Source of the DNA: Hofstenia miamia
Lineage: Eukaryota; Xenacoelomorpha; Acoela
Assembly (NCBI GenBank): GCA_004352715.1
Contig: SCFE01000046.1
Location: forward strand, 789,008 to 813,658
Length of the DNA: 24,651 nucleotides
Direction of reading: 5' to 3'
Shown piece after piece: positions 1 through 9,357 of the stretch (position 1 is its first letter; the number at the start of each line of letters is the position of its first letter). Below the pieces are notes generated by a model. That model made no database searches. It was not told where the DNA came from and saw nothing but the letters and a program-made list of their open reading frames with translations. Made by a program: the position numbers and the translations under genes.

Positions 1-411
1 GTGATGGAATCCAGCCACTACTTGACACAACTTGCCTAGCTGCACATTTTATTAAATAATCAAACCAGATAAATGAAGAATGAAAATAAAATAAACTCCG
101 AATAATTTATTGTTCATCAAATTTCTAGTTAAGTTCAAAGCTATTTATTTAAAATTTCTAAAGTACCTGCCGATTTTGAATTTCAAATAATTCTTCTGCC
201 AATATGGCTGTTCATACGTAAGCATAATTTTGCTCATTGCAATTTGTCAAATGTTACTTGATTGGCTAACAAGTTTCTCTTAATTTGCACAATATTGTAG
301 CTTAGTTGCATCTTACAAAATGAATAGAATCATTAACTAAATTTTACAATCATATTTTTGATTATATTTAATCACTATAATTGTTCGACGTTAATCCTTC
401 ATTTGTTGCAG
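1..411. other. AT-rich non-coding DNA, nothing recognised
   Basis: All reading frames are short and broken and I see no repeat or element motif. The last 20 bases before 411 are pyrimidine-rich and end in CAG, which could be the 3' end of an intron leading into the candidate exon at 412. Confidence 0.5.
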
Positions 412-480
412 CTATTCTTTTGGGATGATGCTACACAATTAAAGGAGAAAGAGGAATTTAAAATGCTGTTAAAATCCTAA
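412..480 (+). CDS. Candidate 3'-terminal coding exon (host gene?)
   Basis: A strong-looking 3' splice site (ccttcatttgttgcag) ends at 411. From 412 one frame stays open for 22 codons (starting LFFWDDATQLKEKEEF) and closes with TAA at 478-480, so this could be the last coding exon of a plus-strand gene whose other exons lie to the left of the window. The peptide is rich in Lys and Glu and I do not recognise it. Short open frames next to chance AG sites are common in AT-rich DNA, so this remains a weak call without transcript support. Confidence 0.2.
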   Translation, partial: LFFWDDATQLKEKEEFKMLLKS

Positions 481-1850
481 AGAACTGAAATCAAGAAAAT
501 TGTCTGCTCATCAACAGCAAAAACCCCACAGAAACAATTTATAAAAAGGGTGAACCCATTGTAAAGCAAATAGCTCATTTCAAGGAAAAGATAGCCAACA
601 AAAAATACAAAATATATAATTATTACCTTATTTGCTAGAGCTAATGATGTCATTTGGATCAATCTCTGGAGGGAAAGTTTTAAATATTACAATGTAATGA
701 AATGCATAGAAATTGTCACCAAGATATAAGCAGAAACAAATGATCCGGTCAAAATGACGGAAGAATTGATTCAAAAAAACATTAACTTCTTACACAGAAA
801 CACTAATTATCACAATTCACTTACAGATGTCTTCAAATTCTTCTTTCCTGATTCCAAAATCGAAACCACAGAAGCTCACACATCTGATTCAGACGCCAAG
901 ATGACGTTAATGATCGCCCTTAAGGGCCAAAAGTTATATAAAAAGTATTACGATTTTTTACAAAGAAGAATCAATAACCTGTGACAGTCTATAGAAATGC
1001 CTAAAAACATTAATGATGTAAAATATATAATATACAAAAAGCAACCCACAATGGAAATAGAAACTTTTGCTCAGCTAACTTACAACTTGGTAGGATACCA
1101 GAATCCTGCAAGTCCTTGACAATGCGTTCAACCTACCATACCCTACGGAAGTCTACACAGACCTCTAAAATAAACTCTTAACACTTTATTCATTCTATTC
1201 TGTTCTCACCTGTTCAACTTCATTAGCCATTAAAAACTTTTGGGCGAAAACTCTCATAAAGAAATCAGATGACCTCACGAATTGAAATTCAAATTATTGT
1301 TGCCACGGTAGTTCTGCTATCACAATTTTTATTTATTATTAGTTAATGTTTGTTTACTATTATTTACTTAAATATTAAACTTAGGACCACAAGTGCACGC
1401 ATTGGTAATAAAGTTTTTTGGTTTAGTCTAAATTGGTTTTGCTCTCGATTATTCACGGATATTACTATGTCAGACTAAATTGATTTTTGTATCAAAGAAG
1501 AGCCGGGGGTGAATCTGAAGGATGACAAGAGCATCTGCCTTGTGATTCAAGTTTGGTTCTTCCCTGATATTTTTATGAATGCATTTGTTCTCGTGCTATG
1601 CAATTTACTTTAGTTCAATGGCTGTTAGACATCGCACTGGTCATAACCAAATTATGCTTAAGCTAAACTCTTTTATATTACAATTGTTTAATTCCTTACT
1701 CGTGTGCTCAAAGCATAGTTATTTTATCTCCCAGCTGATTAATGGTATTACTAATTCATTAGCTATGCTATGCAGTTTCATTTACATAATTCCCTGCCTC
1801 GATCTATAGATGTTACTTGTATTATATTATGTTAATGCGCTAACACTAAG
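481..1850. other. AT-rich DNA, one small unrecognised frame at 754-984
   Basis: The only notable open frame is 754-984 plus (76 codons, starting MTEELIQKNINF, mixed polar composition, ending in a Lys/Arg-rich tail). I do not recognise it and see no splice sites or conserved motif that would support it. An AATAAA-type polyadenylation hexamer lies near 1408 (aataaag). A hydrophobic frame at 1579-1809 has no support. No mobile element motif is visible. Confidence 0.4.
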
Positions 1851-1862
1851 TCAGTCGATGCT
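1851..1862 (+). repeat. 12-bp gap-edge sequence matching the far window end inverted
   Basis: The 12 bases tcagtcgatgct next to the first N run are the exact reverse complement of the last 12 bases of the window (24640-24651), where they sit just outside the TA tract upstream of PLE copy 2. This suggests that the homology between the two PLE copies continues through the gap and that the gap holds the missing 5' part of copy 1. Confidence 0.45.
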
Positions 1863-2601
1863 NNNNNNNNNNNNNNNNNNNNNNNNNNNNNNNNNNNNNN
1901 NNNNNNNNNNNNNNNNNNNNNNNNNNNNNNNNNNNNNNNNNNNNNNNNNNNNNNNNNNNNNNNNNNNNNNNNNNNNNNNNNNNNNNNNNNNNNNNNNNNN
2001 NNNNNNNNNNNNNNNNNNNNNNNNNNNNNNNNNNNNNNNNNNNNNNNNNNNNNNNNNNNNNNNNNNNNNNNNNNNNNNNNNNNNNNNNNNNNNNNNNNNN
2101 NNNNNNNNNNNNNNNNNNNNNNNNNNNNNNNNNNNNNNNNNNNNNNNNNNNNNNNNNNNNNNNNNNNNNNNNNNNNNNNNNNNNNNNNNNNNNNNNNNNN
2201 NNNNNNNNNNNNNNNNNNNNNNNNNNNNNNNNNNNNNNNNNNNNNNNNNNNNNNNNNNNNNNNNNNNNNNNNNNNNNNNNNNNNNNNNNNNNNNNNNNNN
2301 NNNNNNNNNNNNNNNNNNNNNNNNNNNNNNNNNNNNNNNNNNNNNNNNNNNNNNNNNNNNNNNNNNNNNNNNNNNNNNNNNNNNNNNNNNNNNNNNNNNN
2401 NNNNNNNNNNNNNNNNNNNNNNNNNNNNNNNNNNNNNNNNNNNNNNNNNNNNNNNNNNNNNNNNNNNNNNNNNNNNNNNNNNNNNNNNNNNNNNNNNNNN
2501 NNNNNNNNNNNNNNNNNNNNNNNNNNNNNNNNNNNNNNNNNNNNNNNNNNNNNNNNNNNNNNNNNNNNNNNNNNNNNNNNNNNNNNNNNNNNNNNNNNNN
2601 N
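1863..2601. other. Assembly gap (739 N)
   Basis: Unsequenced. The matching interval in PLE copy 2 (from the 12-bp end motif at 24640 to the start of shared sequence near 23850) is about 790 bases, close to the 739 Ns here. The gap therefore most likely contains a TA microsatellite and the N-terminal coding part of PLE copy 1. Confidence 0.95.
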
Positions 2602-2650
2602 TATTAGATAATAAAAGTAATATTAGATATTTTCTTTATTCCCAAATTAA

Positions 2651-2688
2651 GTTTAATAGGCAGTTATTAGTTTAATAGGCAGTTATTA
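2651..2688. repeat. 19-bp exact tandem duplication (first of three)
   Basis: gtttaataggcagttatta occurs twice head to tail (2651-2669, 2670-2688). PLE copy 2 has it once (inside 23779-23810), so the duplication is specific to copy 1. Confidence 0.9.
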
Positions 2689-2696
2689 GATATGAA

Positions 2697-2734
2697 GAAG
2701 AACAATATCAAAACTGAAGAACAATATCAAAACT
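2697..2734. repeat. 19-bp exact tandem duplication (second of three)
   Basis: gaagaacaatatcaaaact occurs twice head to tail (2697-2715, 2716-2734). It is single in PLE copy 2 (near 23735-23755). Confidence 0.9.
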
Positions 2735-3024
2735 TCAACAGTATTGGCTCAGTTTCTCCGAGATAGCATGGATTGGTCAAGGTGCAATAAAGATCACAAC
2801 ATTCAAACTTAAGAAAAATAATGTCATCAAATTAAAGTAAGAGCTTTAGCTTATGTTTACAAATTTATACAACTTTTAAAAAGCAATTTAATTTACTACA
2901 TACATTTTATTTTTTTACGAATCTCAAAGATTTTTATGAATATATTTGAGGTAAAAAGAAATATTTTCATTTTACAAATATTCCGTCATTTTACAAAAAT
3001 TCCAGTATCTTATAACAATAAATG

Positions 3025-3062
3025 AATCAGAGTTGTCAATTTAAATCAGAGTTGTCAATTTA
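3025..3062. repeat. 19-bp exact tandem duplication (third of three)
   Basis: aatcagagttgtcaattta occurs twice head to tail (3025-3043, 3044-3062). PLE copy 2 carries a single unit (near 23408-23428). Confidence 0.9.
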
Positions 3063-3369
3063 AAACATACGGAAAAATCTCTTAGAGATGGCCTGCTTAA
3101 TTGCTTTTTTCATGCTAAATTAATTTTAACGATTAATTACAAAACAATCATTTTTTTACTGAAAATTAATCTTTTAATTGAAAATATCAAAATTAAAATG
3201 GAGTAGTAAAAAGAAAATTTTATCAATTTTTTTATATTTTTTCAATTAAAAATTATGATTTAAAATTTAAATCAGGAGTAACCAAACAAATACGGGTAAC
3301 CCCTTATATACCTTTAAATTCCAGATCAACTTTAAAAATCAATACCAATGAAAAAAAATAATAATATCA

Positions 3370-3647
3370 AAAAATTATAAAAATATCAACGAATTTTCAA
3401 CTATTAACAAACAGCTTAAATGTAGTATTGTCTACATTCAGGGAACATGTATATTCAAATAAAATGTTTAAATTCAATTTATGAAATAGCTATCAACAAA
3501 AGAAAGACAAACTATTGTAAACACTATATCTACTGGAAGTTACCATAAATTGAAAATAAAATATTATTTATTATTACGAAAAAGATTAAAAAATCAATTC
3601 AAGACTAACATCATCCAAAATTAGGTCTGTGTTTACAACATTACAAG
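3370..3647 (+). repeat. 278-bp tract identical (inverted) to 22822-23099
   Basis: Read base by base against the reverse complement of 22822-23099, this part of PLE copy 1 shows no difference and no indel; coordinates sum to 26469 at both ends. Immediately upstream the two copies are clearly diverged, with many substitutions and indels. The tract encodes part of the PLE C-terminal region (for example GSYHKLKIKYYLLLRKRL). Confidence 0.85.
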
Positions 3648-3939
3648 CGAAGAATATATTTAACAACAAAGATCGAATCCCAGAATGCTAGTTTCATCCA
3701 TCGTTTACAAATATATTGTGATACTTAGTGAAACTAAACGACATTTTAGTATTCGCATTAAAGAACAGGAAAGAATGAGATTAATTTATTTTAGTGTATA
3801 TGTCATGAAAATGGCTTTATCACAACACCCTGTAACTTACGTATTAAAAATTGTTAATGTAAATTTAGTCACACATCTAGGGCTAAGTTTGCTTCCACAT
3901 GTGAAAATTCCTGATAATTTCCTGTGTCTCAAGTCATGA

Positions 3940-5770
3940 AGATAAAAATTTTTTCATTATAAACATTCAAATTCTGCCCTTTCCTAGTATTCAGATAAAA
4001 GCTCAACTGTTTTGTTTTTAATTGAATTTAAGATTTTCAACTTCTGCATGTAAATTATTATTATAGCTTTCTCACAAATATAAATGATTGAATGATAAAA
4101 AGAAAAAAATTTAAAAATCAATCGCTATAATACACAAATTTTTTATAATGTAAGCCGTTGTAAAGATTTTGAGCTCAAGCAGATTACAATTACTTATAGA
4201 AATATGTAGGACCATATATTTTGAGTCTTGGTCTCGTCGCGTGGGACAAAAACTGGTCCAGTTATGATAAAAAGTTAAAAATTAATCGAAAAGAAGGATA
4301 AAAAGATATTGATGGTGATGAAATTGTTTCTAACGATTAAATATCATACTAACGCTATGAATATTATATAAATGGCAACATATATTTTGAAAATTTACAA
4401 ATCTCAATTTGTTACTTGGGCAGTGGTTTAAACGGGATGATTCTTACGAATTATAGTCTGAAATTGAAAAAAGAAGTAATGATCCTAATTTGAGAGACAA
4501 TACATTTTTAGCCAAGACCACTAACCGCCAAGCAAACATTGACCCAACAGGTCTCTATTTGTTTAATTTGTAGTATTTAGTCAAGTATAATAAACTTTGT
4601 ACTAGTTTAAATAACACAACACTGAACCAGGTAATGCAAAGTGAATATTATAAATTGTTGTATTTCATATTCCAACACGGAGCTTAGATCACTTAAAACC
4701 TGTCCAGTAATAGTGCGTTTCGATCAGCTATAGTCAGTGCATCACTTACTACAAGGGTGTATGCAAGATTTCTAAACAAGGGCTTTCGGCTTTTCCCCGC
4801 CACTACCTGCGGTAGTATTTAGTTGTTTACACATGAGATGTTTTAAATTGAATCTACAGGCGTTCAGGAGATATGGGCACGGGTACACAAACATCTTATG
4901 CAGTGTTGAATCTAAGATTGAAATTCTGGGTTACTATTTTCACCTAAGTCCACCTAAGAGAGTACAGTTCATGGCTGCAACCAGTCTGCATTTTTTAAAT
5001 AATATTATGAACTCCAATTTTACAATTTTTCGAAGAACCGGCAATGAACTGTGCTTCTGAATATAGAGACACATTTTATCCATTATCAATTCATCCATTT
5101 ATAAACTCTTGAACTGCTTATACAAATTATTTAAAGATACATTCCATCAACATACAATTTTGATTTTATCAATAAGCTATTAAAGAATGATTTTAAAAAC
5201 ATAGGGATAAAAAGAAATTTGTTGTAAGAAAACACATTTTATAAAGATTCCTCTGAAGATAACTATTGATCACAACTTTATTTCAGACCATAAAATTTCC
5301 ATTTCTCATACTATCTTAAGGAAATTATTTAACATTGATGCCTAAATGTAAAATTTTCTGCTTAGTGGAACTATCTATGAATAAATAGACGGCATGACAA
5401 TAATGGAATAGACATTTTTCAAGAATATAGTTAAAAGGGAAATTAACGCATTATAAATACGTCCTAACTATTAGGAACTATTGAAAAGATCTACTATTAA
5501 ATAAACGACAAAGTAGTATGCGTATACTAAAATTAATTTCATTGTTTGTAAATTTCATTAAATAGTCAACCGCATGAAAAATTTATTTTCCGCAATATTT
5601 GCAAAAAAATTTCAGTCTTTAAGTAAAAAACTATTTCAAGTCACTACATTAATGCCGGATAATAAGATAATGGATTTTTTATTGTATATTATTGAAATAT
5701 TTTTAATGAAGTAAGACAATGATTCTTTCAAATGAAATAGCTTAATGTAAAGACTCCGCTTGCAAATAGA
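3940..5770. other. AT-rich DNA, no recognised gene
   Basis: No element motif could be assigned. A slightly GC-richer patch lies at 4750-4815, followed by an unrecognised frame at 4833-5060 plus (75 codons, starting MRCFKLNLQAFRRYGH). A short open stretch near 4219-4305 also gives no recognisable protein. I see no terminal repeats, RNA genes or strong splice-site pairs here. Confidence 0.4.
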
Positions 5771-5773
5771 TCA

Positions 5774-6150
5774 CTATTGAGTAAGTTTAGTACAGCACTT
5801 TATGCTTTGTAAGCTTGTTTTTTTAATAGTAGGCACGCTATACTCAGACTGAGGGTCCACTACATCAAAAATTCTACTTTTTTCAAATGAAATTGATTTT
5901 TTCAAAATGTGATTTTGGTTTTGACGCTTTACAAACGATATTTCGGCAAAAGGCTTGCATATAGAAATGCGATTGTCTTTCATTTCCATATCCCATGTTA
6001 ATTCCAGTTGACTGAAATACATAGTCACATTCGTGTGGGAATCCGTGATCCCGAGAAACCTCACCAGTGGGTTTATCACAATGACTACAACATGAACAGC
6101 AATAACAGTTCATTTCAGACATTGCTGTAATTGGTTTGGTTGAAACTAGA
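5774..6150 (-). CDS. Candidate minus-strand exon(s), product unknown
   Basis: On the minus strand an acceptor-like site (gtatcttttctag) ends near 6150. Two overlapping frames follow. The first, after the acceptor, contains MSEMNCYCCSCCSHCDKP (6 Cys in 10 residues) and runs to 5883. The second, open from about 6115 to a TAG at 5774, is rich in charged residues (for example LTWDMEMKDNRISICKPF). A possible donor (ACTG|GTGAGG) near 6067 would end the Cys-rich part. The mixed composition of both frames is unusual for this AT-rich neighbourhood, but I recognise neither and cannot tell which, if any, is translated. Confidence 0.2.
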
Positions 6151-6185
6151 AAAGATACACATACATTTAAAAAAATTTCGAACAC

Positions 6186-6580
6186 ATTTGATCCAGGCCT
6201 TAACTAAGGCTATTTCGATTTCATAGCTAGTAACTAATTCAGTAATTTTCAATTAGAGCACTGTTCAAAATCGAAATATAATTAAATAATTTAAAGACGA
6301 TACATGGAAAAATTTGTGCAGTAAGAAATTCTATACATCATAAACTTTCTTCAGATTATTATATTAATTGTGCTGTCACTATTTATTAAAAATATACATG
6401 GAATATTGGAAACATAGAAAGCGTTTTCAAAATATTTTCACTTAAGCAAAATATAATGTCAGTCCCAAATGGCTGACTTCTAGTTTCATTTAAGTATTGC
6501 TTTAATTTAACCCTTGTCATAAATCAAGGACACTCAGGGTAGGCAACTTTGAATTGGAAAGTTACAAATTGATTTTCCTA
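6186..6580. other. AT-rich DNA, nothing recognised
   Basis: Only very short frames are present, with no repeat or splice structure that stands out. Confidence 0.4.
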
Positions 6581-6786
6581 TTTCAGAAACTTTTGGCAAC
6601 AATCGGAATGAAGTAATAAATGAAAAATCGTAATAAATTAACTAGTTTTGTATTAATAAAATTACAATATAATTTCAGAAGCATTTCATTCAAAATGGCA
6701 ATATTTCTCGTTGCTAGTTTCGCTCTTGGTAATAATTGGAATGAAAATAATATATAAAAATCATAGTAAATTGACATATTTTTTTG
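6581..6786. repeat. Diverged direct duplication
   Basis: About 65 bases at 6590-6655 (cttttggcaacaatcggaat...) recur in diverged form at 6723-6786 (ctcttggtaataattggaat...). In both, a tttcag acceptor-like site lies upstream (6581-6586 and 6673-6678). The copies are roughly three-quarters identical by eye, with small indels. Confidence 0.5.
6679..6728 (+). CDS. Candidate short exon encoding a signal-peptide start
   Basis: An acceptor-like AATTTCAG ends at 6678. The ATG at 6695 opens MAIFLVASFALG, a compact hydrophobic start typical of secretory signal peptides, and a possible donor (CTTG|GTAATA) follows 6728, leaving phase 1. Without splicing the frame ends after 20 codons. Small first coding exons of this kind are common in genes for secreted animal proteins. 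No matching next exon was found, and the peptide lies inside a diverged duplication, so this is speculative. Confidence 0.2.
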
Positions 6787-7007
6787 CATAAAAGCCAAAC
6801 ACAACACATACAATCTTTTTATAAGAAAAATCATCGCTTTGATATAACAAACAAGGTTACTAGTGCTTCATACTTCTGTTAGCAATAAGAAGAAATTGTT
6901 CGAGAAAAATGAAAGTTAGATTGTACCAGTAATCATACTCACTAAGAGATAATTTAATTCTGCCATAGATACATGTAGATGCTGTGATCATAGTCTAATT
7001 TCTTTAG

Positions 7008-7073
7008 GTTGACATCACAACATAAGGTGTTCAACGAAGCATGGTTAATGTTAAGCCTTCCATTTACAAAAAG
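7008..7073 (+). CDS. Candidate internal exon, resembles NOC4-type protein
   Basis: This 66-bp block has good splice signals on both sides: tctaatttctttag before it and aaaaag|gtgagt after it. Only one of three phases is open, reading LTSQHKVFNEAWLMLSLPF with a trailing partial codon. The spacing F-x-x-A-W-L-x-L-x-L-P reminds me of the block in nucleolar complex protein 4 (NOC4L/Noc4, ribosome small-subunit biogenesis) that precedes its CBF/Mak21 core, although one residue would be missing in the WLxFL part. That comparison is from memory. No flanking exon of such a gene was found in the window, so it could be an isolated exon of a long gene, a pseudogene piece or chance. Confidence 0.3.
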
Positions 7074-8190
7074 GTGAGTTCTAGGGTGGAAGCATAATAT
7101 ATGTCTTGGGTATCAAAATATGCAGTACATTTAACAGCGAATAATATATAAATTTACTAGACAGGACAATCATGATTTTCGAATCAAGGACTTAGTTATA
7201 TATCTCAGCAACATCCTTAACTGTAAATGAGAACGTTTTTAGTGAATCTTAAATAAATGACAGTTATTGGCAATTTTTCTTATGCAATACATTAACCAAA
7301 TTTTCTTGAGCCATTCAATGAATTAATTATATCAAAAAATTGCTAACAAATATTTTTAGCCCTCTTTGGCCAATGCTCTTACGTTTTAAAATGACGTAAT
7401 TCGTCTGAAGTGAAAATTGAGAATGATATTAATGTGATTTAAATGCTGTTTTCTGATTTCAATACAATTTATGATTGTATATATTCTAAAATAATAATTT
7501 TACTAAAACTAAAAGAAATGAAAAAGTGTAATGTTTAACTGTTCCTGAATTTTTCAATCCATAAACAGTTAATTGAAATGTTATTGATTCAATTACAAAT
7601 TTGTCGAATGCTCCCTCTATACACTTGATTGCTGCTCCAAACTAAATAAATATAATAAATTTAAAAATATTAAAAAATGTAATGGAAAATAACGGACATG
7701 AAAATGAAAAAATAGGACATATTGTGAAAAAGTATTTCGAATGATAACTCTTCGCCTGAACGCCTATGACAACTACGATAAAATTAATTGAACTTAAGAT
7801 GTTAAAGATTTAGTAATTTCTTCCACACATTTTGGGTTTTTTTGCTAAAGCAGTGATTTTTAAACGCGTTCGTTCCATTTTGCATATTGCTATCAATTTG
7901 CACAACTATTATGTTTTATATGTACTCTGATATTGATTAGTATCAAACGAATTTATTGAAATTAAAGGTTATGAGTAGCATTTCTAGAGTAGACGAAGGC
8001 TAGGCTAAATTCATACCCCACTTAATTTTACATACTAGAAGTATGAAAACAATGCTTACTGCTACAAAATTGTGATACAATTACCGTTAAATCAGCTTTA
8101 ATCAATTTCTTCTATAGTGTTAACCATTTGTTAAGTGGTTATCAATCCGCTATATTTACGAACACAGCCTTAGGCTTGCGTGGCTGTACT
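7074..8190. other. AT-rich DNA, nothing recognised
   Basis: No frame of interest, no element motif and no tRNA-like sequence. If the candidate exon at 7008-7073 is real, this would be intronic. Confidence 0.4.
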
Positions 8191-8191
8191 A

Positions 8192-8660
8192 TAATACAAA
8201 CTGTCCAATTATTCTGATTTCGTCGGGAGTATCCAGATTTTGGATGAGATATGCTGAATCCAGACGCATAAGACGTAGGCATAGGAGAAATCCCAATATT
8301 TAAAGCGAGCGTAAAAAAATTATATAGGCCTACTGCTTTTTCCTTGGAAAATAAATAAATTCCTTTCTTCAAACACTTAGAGTACGTAAATTTTCTATAA
8401 ATATGAATATCATTCAATAATATTAGTCATTATATTATTAATAAATATTCTATAGACTATCTCGTTTCTAATCTGTCCATCAGGAATATGTCGATATACA
8501 TTAAATCATCGAGGAAAAAGTAGCTCCTTCATCTTTCACCTATGCATTAAATCGTATTTGATGAAATATCAAGATGTTGTGTCTTTCATTTTTGAAATTA
8601 TTAAAATTGTGCCCGAAATCCCGACGACGGTAGGAAATAGGTTGGACAGTCTGTACAATA
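8192..8660. repeat. Imperfect inverted repeat pair (possible decayed element)
   Basis: 8192-8228 and 8619-8660 are inverted relatives: tcccgacga and ttggacagt are both shared at nearly equal spacing (about 12 bases), followed by tgta. The block is richer in CG than its surroundings. A minus-strand frame at 8142-8417 covers the left arm and gives no recognisable protein. It may be the remains of a short inverted-repeat transposon or two copies of an unnamed repeat in opposite orientation. Confidence 0.35.
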
Positions 8661-9356
8661 CATTCATGTATACATTTAAAAACAGAAAATAGAAAACTTT
8701 TCAACGTATAAGAATAAGTCAATAATTCATTAACATACATTTCTCAAAAGCATTTCTTCCAAAAATAATCCACAAAACAACCTTATTCATATGAAACAGT
8801 AAGATTTGCAAGAAGCTGTTTTAAGAATTCACTTAGAGTCTAAACGGCGGGATGTGTAGCAAGAAAATTATTAAATTAGAAAATAAAAGGATCACACTTT
8901 CGTGTAAAGTTACTTCTATTAATAAACTATGTAAACTTTATAAGACAATAGAGAAATTCAAATATTGTCAGTTTTTATTGGGGAGATGAAGAGATGCACA
9001 TTGAATTTCCATATCAGACACTAGTTCAGGTCTGAAAACGGAACAAGATATTTTGAACAAAGCCAACCCAACATTCGTCGGACATTGACAAAGAATTGGC
9101 TAAATATCGAGCTGATTTGGAAGAAATCATTCAGAAGCGAGCCAATTACATTGAAATTGAGTTTTAGAACATTGATATTTGATATTTTCACATTGAATAT
9201 TATCAGGTATAGGATTTTTATGTCAATAAATATGCGTAAATATGTCCTAAAATTAGACTTAAAAATACCAAAATATGTCATTGAATATGTCAATTAATGA
9301 AGACATAAAACCATCAAATTACTCAATTTCAAGTTTGTTCCATCACCATGTTCATT
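8661..9356. other. AT-rich DNA with one small charged frame at 9057-9167
   Basis: A 36-codon plus-strand frame at 9057-9167 (including SDIDKELAKYRADLEEII, then QKRANYIEIEF before TAG) has an amphipathic, helix-like pattern of charged residues unlike the neighbouring low-complexity frames. I do not recognise it. It could be an exon or element fragment. Larger frames over the same bases on both strands are hydrophobic and unsupported. Confidence 0.25.
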
Positions 9357-9357
9357 T

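Larger units (their letters stand above)
2602..3939 (+). pseudogene. Penelope-like retroelement, copy 1 (degenerate RT and GIY-YIG region)
   Basis: Sequence from 2602 to 3647 is homologous, in inverted orientation, to 22822-23850, whose translation shows Penelope-like reverse transcriptase motifs. The continuation 3648-3939 exists only in this copy. It carries a frame at 3685-3939 that reads like the PLE C-terminus: a VSSIVYKY block followed by SETKRHFSIRIKEQE, the usual linker and second half of the GIY-YIG nuclease core, although the Cys and YIG residues normally between them are missing. In PLEs the RT copies the element RNA and the GIY-YIG domain nicks the target. This copy has many stops, frameshifts and three 19-bp tandem duplications and cannot encode a working enzyme. 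The 5' part is lost in the gap; no YxDD motif was found. Confidence 0.75.

Noticed and set aside
1810-2607. Long open frame across the first gap
   Set aside because: It is open only because it consists of N; the same holds for frames across the gaps at 17808-17927 and 21822-22821.
5264-5345. SDH-containing peptide (HNFISDHKISISHTI) reminiscent of a LINE endonuclease
   Set aside because: The match is a single short tripeptide pattern in low-complexity sequence, with no other endonuclease motif around it.
6583-6834. 83-codon hydrophobic minus-strand frame
   Set aside because: Composition is that of AT-rich random sequence, and it covers a local diverged duplication.
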